From Astropecten irregularis (lineage: Eukaryota > Echinodermata > Asteroidea > Paxillosida > Astropectinidae): a DNA stretch of 64,000 nt. Where the stretch lies: positions 4,836,001 through 4,900,000 of the forward strand of contig OZ020249.1 of assembly GCA_963971285.1 (NCBI GenBank), written 5' to 3'. A model generated the notes under the pieces. That model was not told the DNA's origin. It worked only from the letters and a program-made list of their open reading frames with translations, and did not search any database. Position numbers and translations under genes: made by a program. Below are positions 23,071 to 35,900 of this stretch, one piece after another; position 1 is the first letter of the stretch; the number at the start of each line of letters is the position of its first letter.

Positions 23071-23318
23071 TGGGCGTTTTCGAAACGGAGGCTTAGGCTC
23101 AGGCTCAGGCTCCAGCTCTGACATCCATATGCTGAAAATATAGGTTGTGGTTTTTCATAATTGAAGCTGAAACTCTGTTTTCCTTTTCAAACTAGAGAAT
23201 CTACTACAGAACCGCAGCCAAAAGTCTCTATTTTGATGCCCGTTGTTTTGGAATGGATTCACGAAATGGAGCCTGAGCCTGAAACGGAGCCTGAGCCTCC
23301 GCGTTTCGAAAACGCCCA
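23071..23318. mobile_element. MITE family B copy 2 (complete)
   Basis: Perfect inverted tips TGGGCGTTTTCGAAACG and CGTTTCGAAAACGCCCA, then GGAGGCTTAGGCTCAGGCTC and its inverse. 248 bp, same interior as 6628-6858. It lies about 650 bp upstream of the RhoGEF start codon. Confidence 0.9.
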
Positions 23319-23459
23319 ATGTGTATTTCTTTTTTTTTTTTGCAATGGCGCCCTCAATATTTTCCCTGGCTCCCATCATGCAAGTTCATTAAACTCGTGA
23401 AACGTGCGTGCATAGTGACAAGCGCGTGGACTTTATCGATCCGAAACCAGTGAAGCGTA

Positions 23460-23499
23460 AAACCAAAGGAGGTGAAAAACAACTTCAAACTCAAGATAC
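23460..23499 (+). other. Possible 5' UTR exon end of the RhoGEF gene
   Basis: A strong donor-like AC|GTGAGT at 23499/23500 and a pyrimidine-rich acceptor-like TTGGTAG ending at 23842 could splice an upstream leader onto the ATG exon. No transcript support; the leader may equally be unspliced. Confidence 0.2.
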
Positions 23500-23964
23500 G
23501 TGAGTAAAACTGCTCCTAGTATTCCTGAAAAAAACTCGACAGTTTCCCTTGGAAAAATTAAGCCCGGTCATTCATGAGTTTGAATAGAGTATCAGGTTTA
23601 TTTTGGGGACTTTATTTATTGCAGAGGAGGGTTTTTCTTGGCTCAAATGAGGTCATGAAGTAGGCCTACCGTGGAATTTAAAAGTTTACCGCGCCGGTTG
23701 TCTCACGCGCACGCCGGTGGGTGGTGCTGGTGGGTGGATTCGCAACTTAACACGGCCTACGAATGGAAGAAGTTGTTGGACTTGCATCTTTGGACTCTTG
23801 GACTGAAATAGTATTTTTTAATCTTTTATATTCTGTTGGTAGACAGAATTTAACCAGTAAACAGTAAACACATTGGTCGTAACTGTTGTTACGATTCTTT
23901 ATGCCGTCAAATTCGAAAAGTAGTTGTAAACCCTGCAAGATTGCAGTGTCAGATTTTGTCGACC

Positions 23965-26900
23965 ATGACAACTCGGAATGTGAAGATTAAGGGTAGTCTT
24001 TTCCATGGTATGAGGAAGCGCTCGGCCAGCTTCATACATCCCAGTGAGAATGACTCCTTGCTCCGCTCCGCCGACTTTCAGGCCTACCTCAGGGCGGTTA
24101 CCATGGCAACAGGAAGCTGCGGGCATCCTCCGGCTCCGCAGTCTGCTGTCGGCAGCGATGTAATAAGGGAAGTGGACCGACCGGAGAGGCGTCTGAGATC
24201 GTTCTCGGATTCGGCAGCATTGCTCGGGGCTTGCAAAAGGACTCCCGCCTTGAAGCCCATCCCAGAGACATCCACCTCCAACCCCCATGTCCACCGACCC
24301 ACCGCTCCCACGAATTCCCAGCCTCGGTACCTGACCAGCGATTTCACCTTCTTTGAGGACGATTCGGAGGAGGAAGGAGATGAGGACATCTGGAGTTCCG
24401 TGGAGAGTTTTGACTCGGGAGACGTAGAGATTTACAGTAACTCCCCTGTGTTAGGGAGGAGACATAGTTGTGAGAAGAATGTGAGATTTGGTCCTGTGCA
24501 GATGCGTGATCCAGCCCTCCTTCCTGGGATTCAAGTGTTTGCCTGGCTTCCAAATGGAAATCGTGTAACGGTAAGTGTTTGATTTGACATTTTATAGCTT
24601 CATCACATAGTAACTATAAGTCTTGGCCTACCTTTATGATGGTATGAAGGCACAAACTTCTGAAACACAAAATTTGGTCTATTGATGATATTTGATATTT
24701 GATAAAACTAAAGGTCAACCTGATTTTTTGCAAAATATTAGGTGAAATATGTCCTATGTCCCATTTTTTTATATTTCACCTGTTGAGCTAAAAATAAAAG
24801 TTATAAAAAACAAATGACCAATATTATCAAGCCCTGCAATTAAACTCTAAACTCCTATTACCGGTAGTCAGTTTGGTGAGCTGTTTGCAGCGGTTCAAAA
24901 TGTGGGTTTTTGTATGTCAGTATGTTTTAGGAGCAAGATGGAAACTTTTGTAAGTCGGTCATGTGGCAAGAAAACTTGGTAGAGAGTTATTGCGTGCCTA
25001 ATTAACAAAATATTTCAATTTGTATGATCTCTTAAAATTTATTTTGTATGTCATTTTATTTTGCGTAATGATTGATAAAATTTACTGGACCAGCAAATAG
25101 GCCTAATTACCAGGCAACTGTTTGTGTGTATTAAAATAAAGTATGTAAAATAAATTTACAAAATAAAAATATTACAAAATAATTTCCCAGCTGGAGCAAG
25201 TTTAGCAAATATAAATGACTACAGTGGCCTACTATTGGCATGAGAGTAGACCGTTTGCAAACAAACATCACCAAATTACCATTACTGACTTACTGACTGT
25301 TGACTTTTCAGTACAATAGAATCAATTACTTTAGACACTATAAATCAATTAAATAGAAACATGTAATGCATCCAGTTGGATTTGAAATGTTAGCAAGTTT
25401 CTGTTAATGGGGCTAGATGAGTTTGGTGTACAGTAACCTTACACTGGTTACAACATGTTTAAATTCTTTCCTTTGGTAGGATACAAATCATGTTGTGAAG
25501 AAATTGGGGCAGGATACATATTGTGCATTTAGTCAACCGGCAGTTGTGAATGTGTTTATCCCAAAATGCGCTCAGCTCACCCGCTGTGTCAGTTCCAGAT
25601 ACCCGGTACTTCAACATTTTGTTTGTCAGGGACCTACATCACAATCCACCCCTTGCAGTCTAGCTGCGGAGGATTGGTTAATAAGCTTAATGAGATGATT
25701 ATACCCCCCTTCTCAAGCCCAAATTGATCTCCCCTCTCAGCCCGGGGTGAAGGTTAGATTACACACCCTTTGTTCTCACTGGATCCTGCCTGATTCCAAT
25801 ACGCTTCGAGATACAAAAGGTGTTTTTGCCCCCACTTGGAAAAGCATTCATTGATTTTTTTTTTTCCTTTTTGATAATTCCCTGCTGCCCCCATCAGTAT
25901 ACCTTGGGAATTCCATATGGACGGATAATCCGGAGCATTCCACTACTTGCATAAATACTTAATGAAGAGGTTTTAAAGCTAATTATTGAGGTGTCTTTCA
26001 ATACCTATTTACTTTCTCTGAAAGTTGTTTTCTGTTCAAGGGATAGTGAGAGCCACACAGTTGTTTCATAGTGCACCCCAAAAAATCTAGTCTGAAAATC
26101 AAAAAGTAAATTATGCAAAGCATTTGATAATTAATTCAACAGCCATAGAGCTCGGTACTATGAACTTTGGGGTTTTATTTTATGTCTCCTCTGAAAAATT
26201 TGATAGATTTCCTTCACTAAAAACTTCAAAAGGAACAAGGCAACCCATCTCTGGATGCTGTTTATGTAACGGGGAAAATGACACACTTAACAAACCAAGG
26301 ATCTAAAGGACGAGACGCGAAATGTTTATTAGAAATAGCCAAAGTTACACTAGTCATTGCCTCGGTGCATGTCTATTTTTCAGGAGGTGATCTAACTCAG
26401 CCAGTTCTTTCGCAAGAGTCTCAAATGGCCTCATTGGTGTACACCTTTGAAGTGAACTTGTTTTTACTAAAAGCTGAACAATGGCTGATTCTTAAAAATC
26501 ATGTTGCCATCAAATTAAAATCCCATCAGTACGATAAAACATGTACAGTGTAAATATTGCCGTAGACAAACTCCGTTCCTGTAAATACCAAATCCGACTG
26601 TCGGCCTGTTTGAGCTCAAGGCGCCAATGGTGAATTTGTGGAACCAGTATAGGGCCTACTTGATAAAGCAGGTGATAACCTTATTAGGTGAATCACAATG
26701 TACACAGTTGCAGTGTACAGTTGGAAGGAAGATAAAGTTGCTTTTTTCAATCGCGGTATCATTATTCTCATATTTATTTTTGTAGCATGTAGACTAGCTC
26801 TGATTGCAATGTTGCATTAGGCCTATGCATAACATTTTAAGAAATATAAAATGCCTTTTAAAATAATCATCAAATTAGGCCTATAACCACAAGGGAAACT

Positions 26901-29900
26901 GACTGAATTTTTAACTCATTGAAAGGTGCACAAAGAAGAATTGACTGTAGCGGGATTCCAACCGGCGACCTCCTGTACGGTATTCAGGAGGTCGCCGGTT
27001 AGAATCCCGCTCCAGTCAATTTTTCTTTGTTCACTTTTCAATGCCTTTTTGAAATTACAAGCAGTTCTGTACTTTGTAGATTTTGGATTTTGTGTTGACC
27101 CTAATTCCCTTGAAAATAAATCAAGTTGGGAGATTTTTAAGGGTTATGAATATTTGTGGTTAGTCCTCATGTTTCATACAAACAAACTAATTGAATGAAT
27201 GAATGAATGATTGAATGATTGGGTTCATTCAAAATAGTAATCATGTAAATTCAGTGATTCGGTGGGTGGGCAATGAAGTTGAGTTTAAAGGCCATGGGAG
27301 AAAGGGAGCTACTATTAGAAGTACAGACACAACATTAGTCTTAAGTTCATATGGAGTTCCCAGTACTAACATAATAATATTAATGTTTATGAAATTTTCA
27401 TTTGGGACATTGAAATGTCGGCGGTCGGAACAGCTGACGCTGCCCCGCAGGGCCACAACTTAGACCACATCTCTGCCTCATGGACCTAGCAATAACAAGC
27501 CAGGGGCCAATTTCATACTAGAGCTGTTTAGCACAAAAAAATTTCATACTAGAGCTGTTTAGCACAAAACAAATCGCTAAGCATGACAATTCTGTCAATA
27601 AAAACAGGATTAACCACAAAATGTCCATGTGTTGTATATCACTTGCAATTGTTCTTTGGTTGTTGTTCGCACTGATCACGAATCAAATTTTCAATGGTGG
27701 TTTGTTTTATTGGGCGAGCCATTTTTGTGCTTAGCAATTTTTTGTGCTAAGCATTTCTATGACATTTGCCCCTGGGCTTTCCTGGTAGCTGAGGTCTCCC
27801 GTTTCTATTCATGTAACCACATTTTCATATCATATTCCTGCTGCTTATGCCTGCTGTCATATTTCTTGTGTATGTTTCAAATGGACATTTTAAATTTAAT
27901 ACATAAATTGCCAAAACTCTCAAACTATTTTCAATCGGTGATTCAGTGCTGTTGCTGTTGATCTATGTACAGCTCTTGAATTTGGTTCTGAAAGGGGCAT
28001 GACCACTTTTCCATTGCAAGGGGCACTTCCATTGGGAAATCATAATGTCTATGGAAGCATTTGAAGGGGGCTCGAAGGCCAAGAACCAGGGCAACGAAGG
28101 CCATGGCCTCCGTGGCCTCCGTAAAATTCAAGGCATGATCTTGGCTCAAACACCTGACTGAAAATAATTAACCAAAAAATGAAACAAAAATTCTCCCAAA
28201 GAATTCTTTGCTCTGTATTAGTGATTAGTGAGCAAATATTTTAGTAATTTATTCATTTGCATTTTTATTATCCTTTGCTGTTGCCCATTTTAGTGTGATA
28301 GGACCTACATTATTATAAACTGGCGTTACATGTATATCATGTCTATGCCTGGCTTGCTTCAAGAATTATAATTGCTGGAGGAATGTAAAACTCGTTTCGG
28401 GCTTGCTACACATGCACATTCATAATACCTTCCACAACAGATGTTTGCACTCTAATTATGTTGCACATATAATGTCCTATATTTTTTCGACCAATGGTCC
28501 AATTTTATTCCAAAGTCTTCCTGCGACATTCCAACACTGCCCTCTTTCACCCTCTCACGGTTCCCCCCCCCCCCTCCCCCTCTCCTCACACAGGAATGGA
28601 AAAAAAACTCAGCATAGGAAGCAACATGTTCCTTTACGTTGACAATTGATTGAATGACAGACATGCACTTGACCCATAAACTTGTCAGAGTCCTTCAGCT
28701 GTTTGTTTTTGTATTGTTCTGACTGTTTGGCCTACCTAACCTTGGCTCAGTACTTGCTCTTCTAACTGGTAAAGTAGTAGGCCTACACTTGAATAGTGTG
28801 CATATTTATGTTACCCTTATCAAGTTGTCCCAAAAACATGTTCTTCTGTAATACATTTTGTTTGTGCGTCAGTGACAGTGACATGTGTTTAATTACAGGT
28901 GAAATTGGTTTTGTGCAATTTCACAATCACATGTACAGCTATCCATGTATCACGAATAGCTGGTGAACAGAACAGTTAAAGGTAATATCATACTTTGGTT
29001 TTCATCAAAGAAATACAGATTCATGGGCAAAAATATCAAGACAGATACAGTAACAGTCGTCTGTGAAAATTTCAGTCCCATACGGTGCCCACTTTTTGAG
29101 AACAGTGAAAAACAGACGCAGTATTTCTTAAGTCTTTTCTCTTTTATTTTTGATCTTTTAAAAGATCAAAATGATTTTCGGTCGTTGTTTTACTAATTTC
29201 TGGAAAAATACACCATTTCAGGCGAAAAGATTTTAACGGTATGTGTCTACCACCACCATCTTCATACCCTGTAAATTTATACGTAAATCTGTGGACAATT
29301 CTGTTCTGGTTTCTTACCAAAGTATGATACTACCTTTAAGGGCAGTGTGCAATTTTGTTGTTGTTAGGAACTTTATAAATTACAGTTACCCCTTTTGCAT
29401 AAAACTGATCAACTCTTTTTTAATCCTTTTGTCAAAATGCAGACAGTTTAAAAGTATATTTGAGCACACTATTGCCACTGCATACTCATCTTACTTTAGA
29501 CCAGACTTAATTGAAACATTATTGTAGACACTTTTTCTTTACAAGGGCATGCTGGCAGTCATTCATTGTTGGAACATGAAAAGAATTAGGTGAAGTGTAT
29601 TCAGGGTTAAAGTATGTGTGAACTTAAGTACTAGTACCCTGCTCCCCTAACAACAAAAGTGTGAAAAATGGAGACATGAACTTGTTAATGTTTCCTGAGG
29701 GAGAAATACACCTTGCCTCACCGAGAAGTGTATACATATTGTACATGTATGTCAGTATGTGTAAATGTTCAAGATAAATATTAGCCCATTATTGATATTG
29801 GATCGGAACTGTAAACTCCGGGGGTATAGTTTAAGTGCACAAAAGAGGCTGTGTGATTGATTTAACCTTTGGGTCGCCATTCTCAGGTATGTACTTAAAA

Positions 29901-32900
29901 GCCCATCCCCCCTGTCGGAAAGGGGAGGGGATATTGTTGGTTACAAGATCAAGCCTTGAATTTAACGGAGACCAAGGAGCCCATGGCCTTTGTTGCCCTG
30001 GTTCTTGGCCTTGGTGCCCCCTTCAAATGTTTCCATCATAGACATTATGATTTTCCGATGGAAGTGCCCCTTGCAATGGAAAAGTGGCCTTGCCCCTTTC
30101 AGAACCAATTTCAAGACATGCAAGACAATGTAAAACTGTATTAATCAAATAAACAAAATCCCCATCCACTTACTCCATATAAATGATACACAAGCACCTC
30201 AATAGCACTACGCACTTGTGCTAAAAATAGTACCGAACCTCAGACAAACATTGCAACGTGGCCATGTGGTGAGTGGAGGTATGTGTGCGCGTGCAAGCAT
30301 TGTGTGACGTCATTAGTGCGGAACGCTATTAGGCATCTGGCATAACCAAAGTATAAGGAAACACAAACAATATTAAAAATCGGACACTATTGTTCAAAAG
30401 AATTGTTTTGTGTTCCAAACGTTTCTAGGCAAAGTGCGTATTTCATTATAATAATAAATTTGTATCAATTGCATAGATCTGTGTTTTTGCTCTTTGTCAA
30501 CAATTAGATGTGATTAAATTTGAAAGTCTCAAAATTTGTTTCATTTGTTAATACGGGCGTCTCACAATAGTGCGCCACCATGAGTTCGCAACGCGTTGGC
30601 CAATCACAGTGCGCGGAATTACTTTTGTACAAATTGGCCAACGCGTTGCAAACTCATGGTGGCGCACTATTGTGAAATGCCCGTATTAACGATGAAAAAT
30701 GGGAACTTGCAATATTATTTGATCAAACAGACATCATAAGGTTTTTTTTTTTGGTTTTTTTGTTCAACCAATGTGTCATTACCAAAGTTTTTCAGAAACT
30801 GCACAGTATCTACATATCTCCATTTTCAGCAGAGTAATACAGCGTTCTTTTTGTGGAAATTATGTAAGCTGTTTTGCGTCTTGTGGGAAAAAACTGGAAT
30901 CATTATCCCTGAGGAGAAAGTAAAAGTCTGTACAAAAAAACTCCAATTCAAGTCCAAGGCCAAATGATTGATTTGCCACTGAAAGTTATTTATAATAGAA
31001 AAGAAAATCACATACACCCATATATACCCAGGCCTTTCATTTGGTACAATAAATTCCTTAGTTTCATTTGGAAACACTTCTATTGTGCCGTGGAGAAAAA
31101 TGTAAAAGAAAACACAAACTATGTTTGGGTTTGTCCATTAGTCACGCTAGGCGCCATGAATGGGAAAAGAAAAATCCCTTCAAATTGTGTAGATTCTGCA
31201 GTTGACATAATCCATTGAATGATTTTTTTTTGTTGGTGTGTTCTCGATCTCAATGCCGTCATCGGCCAGCCCCATTCTTCCATCAACTTTGGCACACTGT
31301 TGTTTGGTTTACCTTGTGGGGAGACCTGCCCATTGAACAGTGATCAAAAATACACTATTTGAGTCATGAGCAATTTTTTGGTTTGCTTCACATGACATTG
31401 GTAACACGGTGTGCTGTGGTGGGACGGATATAACTCCCCCAAAAATGTAACCTAGGGTTCGGATTAGTCACTCGAGAAAACACCTCATCATCAGCTGGCT
31501 GTGAATCAGGTTTCTGAAACACGGACGAAAAAACGCCGATATTTTTCTTTTTTTCTCATCTTTTCCCAGAGGATTAAATATTATACTCAGCGACTGCACG
31601 GTTCGTCTGCAGTGATATTTTTGAAGTTCAACAACCCATCAGAAGAATTTTTTTTGGGAAGGGATATATTATTGCGGAACCCCAGAGTGCGGCATCCTCT
31701 TTGCAGGCGGGCCATGTTGATCGTCATCTTCACCGAACTGTTTCTAATTATGGGCCCGGCCGGCCCGGTTGCAAGCCAGTGCACTCTCAGGAATTGCAGG
31801 CGGCTCCTGAAGCTCTGATTGGATTCTCCGTATTTTTTTTCCCTCCTCCCTCCCTCCCTTGTCAGACGGTCTTCCTTGTTGAAAGTGTGCAGGCATTGCA
31901 GTGGTCCCCAGCCTCAGAGCAAGCCACGTTGGGACAATATCTCTCTGGCAGTCGCTGGTCTTGGTGCCCTTATATATTGCTGGCTTCCAGCTGGTTTTAG
32001 GAGAGTGTGCCTTTTACCGTACTGTGTTTTTTAGTCAAGTGATGTGCATGTACAGTGATTGCATGTGAACCAGTGGAGACATTCTTATATTAGATATTTC
32101 ATCAGTTTTGGATTCATGCCACATTGTAACATGGATATCCACTATGATTTCAGGTAAGTTCAGGGGCTAATTTCATGGAGCTGCTTAGCAAAAAAAAAGG
32201 CTAAGCATGACATTTCTGTCTTTTAATAATAAAAACAGGATTAACAACCAAATGTCCATGGATGTGTTGTGTATCACTTGTAATTGTTCTTTGGCTTTTG
32301 TTCGCTGACCATGAATATCAAATTGAATTTTCCATGGTTTTTTGTTTTATTGGGCAAGCCATTTTTGTGCTAAGCGATTTTTTGTGCTAAGCATCTCTAT
32401 GAAATTGGCCCCTGGGGCTAATTTCATGGAGCTGCTAAGCACAAAAAACTGCTCAGCACCAAATTGTCTTGCCCATTAAAACAAACCAACGTTAACAATT
32501 CCATTTGATATTCATGGTCAGCGAACAACAGCCAAAGAACAATCACAAGTGACACAAAACACAGGGAAATTTTGTTGTTAAACCTGTTTTTATTAATAAA
32601 GACAGAAATGTCATGATTAGCAAATTTTTGTGCTAAGCAGCTCTATGAAATTGGCCCCAGGTTTACTTTGTGGAGCCTGTGATTTATGATTCATACAATT
32701 TGGGAGTGGACAATTGTGAACAATTGCATGCAAGGCCATGCAAGGCCATGCAATTCATGCATGCATACATCCTTCCTGTTGTTATAATGCAAAATCAACT
32801 GATCATGACTTTATTTGATTTATTACAACAAATTATGTTCACACTCAGTTGAGCACATTTCAAGTTCAGTGCTCAGTGTTTGCTACAAATTGATGACTTC

Positions 32901-35900
32901 AAACCATGCTTCGCAGTTTGCAGGAAGTTATGTATGAAACATACATGTACATATATCTCAGGTTTTGTCTGAAATCTTCACTTTAATAGATTTGTTGTCT
33001 TTAGCAAGTATAAAGGAAGCTTTTGAGTGACTAAGAAATATTTCTGGTTTTTCTGTCAGTAAGTGCTGCGTATTTTAAAGGTACTACAGGACTGGTAACA
33101 TACCAAACAGAAATGTTCACAGATTTACGTATAACTTTCAGGGTATGAAGACGGTGCTGGTAGAACATACATGTACCGTTTAAATTTTCCCACTTGAAAT
33201 GGTGTAATTATCCAGAAATTAGTAAAACAAAGCCCGGAAACAGTTTTGATCTCGGGGTAAATCAAAACTATCCTTTTATATTTTACAAGAAAAATTGAGT
33301 CAGGTTTTCGCTTTTTTTCTCGTGACTCCAGATGTCCGATTGAGCTCAAATCATTTCATGTACATGCTGGATTGGACAAAGTGTGCGAATGCTGTTAGGA
33401 ACTTTACCAATCATAATAGCTCTTTTATGTACATCCCAAAAGAACCCATATAAACCATATTCATTTGAAGTCATTTTAGGTAAAAAACAAAGTAGTGCAG
33501 CAATAAACATTTATGAATGTTTAAGTCCAAATCATATACTTCTCGTAAATCACTAAGGTAGCCGGAAATCAGCTTATTTTAGAGAAATAACCAAAAATGA
33601 TTCTTTTGAAAATGCAAATTCATAGTAACCTCCCTAGAATATTGAGGACATCACTTTATAGTGAAACTGGCTGTTTTTTGGACGTATTTTATTTTATTGT
33701 ATTTTTTTTTTCTATTTGCACTGGTGTGTATCAACATCATTATCAAAAGCTCTTGTGGTTGTTGTGGTTAGGGCACTAAACCAATTATAATTTATTGACT
33801 GGAAAAATCCTTTTAAATACAAGCGTTCTGTTCAGAAGGTAATGTGTATGTTTTTTCACGGGAACGATGAAAGTTTATGTATGTGAACATTGTACACGAT
33901 GTGATCTTTATATTCCGAGTCGCCAGGGAAAAAGTTCCTACCAGACTGGCAGACTCCCTTGTAAAAATGCCACTCAAAAAAAACCCTTCCAAAAAAAAAA
34001 CTCTTACTGCAGGTTGACGGAACGACTCCATGCACCTGTGCATTCCGTGGCCCCCCTACCGTACCCCCACCACCACACAGCAAATTTACAGCCGAACAAC
34101 GCAAACTTCTCTCCTCCTGATTGTCTTTCTCCTATTGTGTGTCGCCATTTCCCCCCTGGGTATCAAATTCTCAAGAGAGTGCCAAGTGTCCCACAAATTG
34201 CCTCTCTTTTTTTCTGTTCTGGAAAAGGTTTCAAGTGGCAAACACTTTTGGGTTTGCCAGGATTCGCGTGTAATTAACGAGTCGGTTGAACTCGAATTGT
34301 GCAAACATTGTCACCGTGCAGCTTTTCTTGTGTGTGTGTGTATTGCTGGTATTGTTGTCCTGGCACGGGGCAGTATGATCGGTAATTTGCTGATAAGGAA
34401 AACACAAAAGCGCAATCCTACCGCTTCTTGGGGTTTCATTGATACCCATCTCATTCAGGGCTAGGTCTTTATACTGGAGAACCAATCTGTCAAACTTTCA
34501 TAAAAAAGAGTTTTAGCTTTATATGCCTATACAGGGTGTCCCCCCAAAAAAATGCAACACTTGTGTCGAGAACTATTTTATGAATATATTAAACTGTTTA
34601 TTATTTCAAGATTCAGATATGATACAGCTATGTCTTGGCTATCACCATGTAGAACTTAAAGCAAAATTTGACTAAAATTTAGTGAAAAAACTCTAAAGAC
34701 TGAATTACCCAACATCAAAACTCGATTTTCATCTTTCTTACAAACACATTATGTGTGTATAGACCACTATGCATGTTATCCTTGCAAATTTGTTTTAAGG
34801 AGTATTCTTTCAATTGGTAATATTTTTGCCAATTTCAGCCCCAATATGCTTAAATTCTACATGGTGATAGCCAAGACATGGCTGTATCTCATATCTGAAT
34901 TTTGAAATGATAAACAGATTAATTTTAACAAACATTAACTGGTCCCGACATAGTGTTGCGTTTTTTTCTGGGACACCCTATATAGTGTATACACACTTCC
35001 TAAGCCTTGTTAGACCATGGAGCTAGGAAGGTCTCTTCCTAGCTCCATGGTTAGACCAAATCCAATGTTTGCAGGTAGCTTGGCCTGCTGTTTCAATCCT
35101 AGCAGGATCTTTCTTAAAGATTGATGAACATAATATAAAACAAAATAGCTCTACTAAGGAAGGTTTAAAAGTCCTAAACCATGGACAAGTCATTACTCTC
35201 ATTACTGAGACAATTGCAGTAGTTTATAAATTCCTGAAATAAAACTCCAAAACTCTAAGTTCTTAAGTGCGTCAAATACATTTTATGTGGCTATTATATT
35301 TGTGCTTTATTTGGGTTTTAATAACCATAGGTTGAGATTTATATGAATGTAAAATACCACTGAAGAGCATTTTATAGTAAATGGTAGTTCTGCGGCTTTA
35401 ACCTAGCATTAACTCAAGATTGCATAGTACTACACGGAAGCACATTTCATTACCCAGTAGGCCCAATAGCGTTCCGCACTAATGACGTCACACCATGAAT
35501 GTATGCGTACACATACCCCCACTCACTATACTTTTGCATGGCCGGTTGCAATGTTTGTCTGAGGTTTGATGCTATTTTCAGCGCAAATGCGCAGTGCTAT
35601 TAGGTTTGTTAAAAACATTTTCCCCGCATTGAAGTGTTTTTGGTAAATTGTCAAACATTTTTAATCGAAACCCGATAAATCTGTCAAAAAACCCATTGGC
35701 TCATGGTGAGCGCCTGTTTACACCCAGCAAGGTGTTTCCCCAAGGACCTGATCAATTAGGAGTGCACTTGACATTGATGTAAGCCAAAATCTGTCAGGGT
35801 TGTGAGACTCTGATCATGCACTACCCAGCCAAATTAGGCACCCAGTTTCAATGGGGGGTATTGTGAATGGAGTCTGGACTGATTGCGTGCATTCTTTGGC

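Noticed and set aside
31501..31818. Possible alternative first exon with a signal-peptide-like MLIVIFTELFLIMGPAG
   Set aside because: Hydrophobic stretch only; no convincing donor in frame and no link to a known protein.
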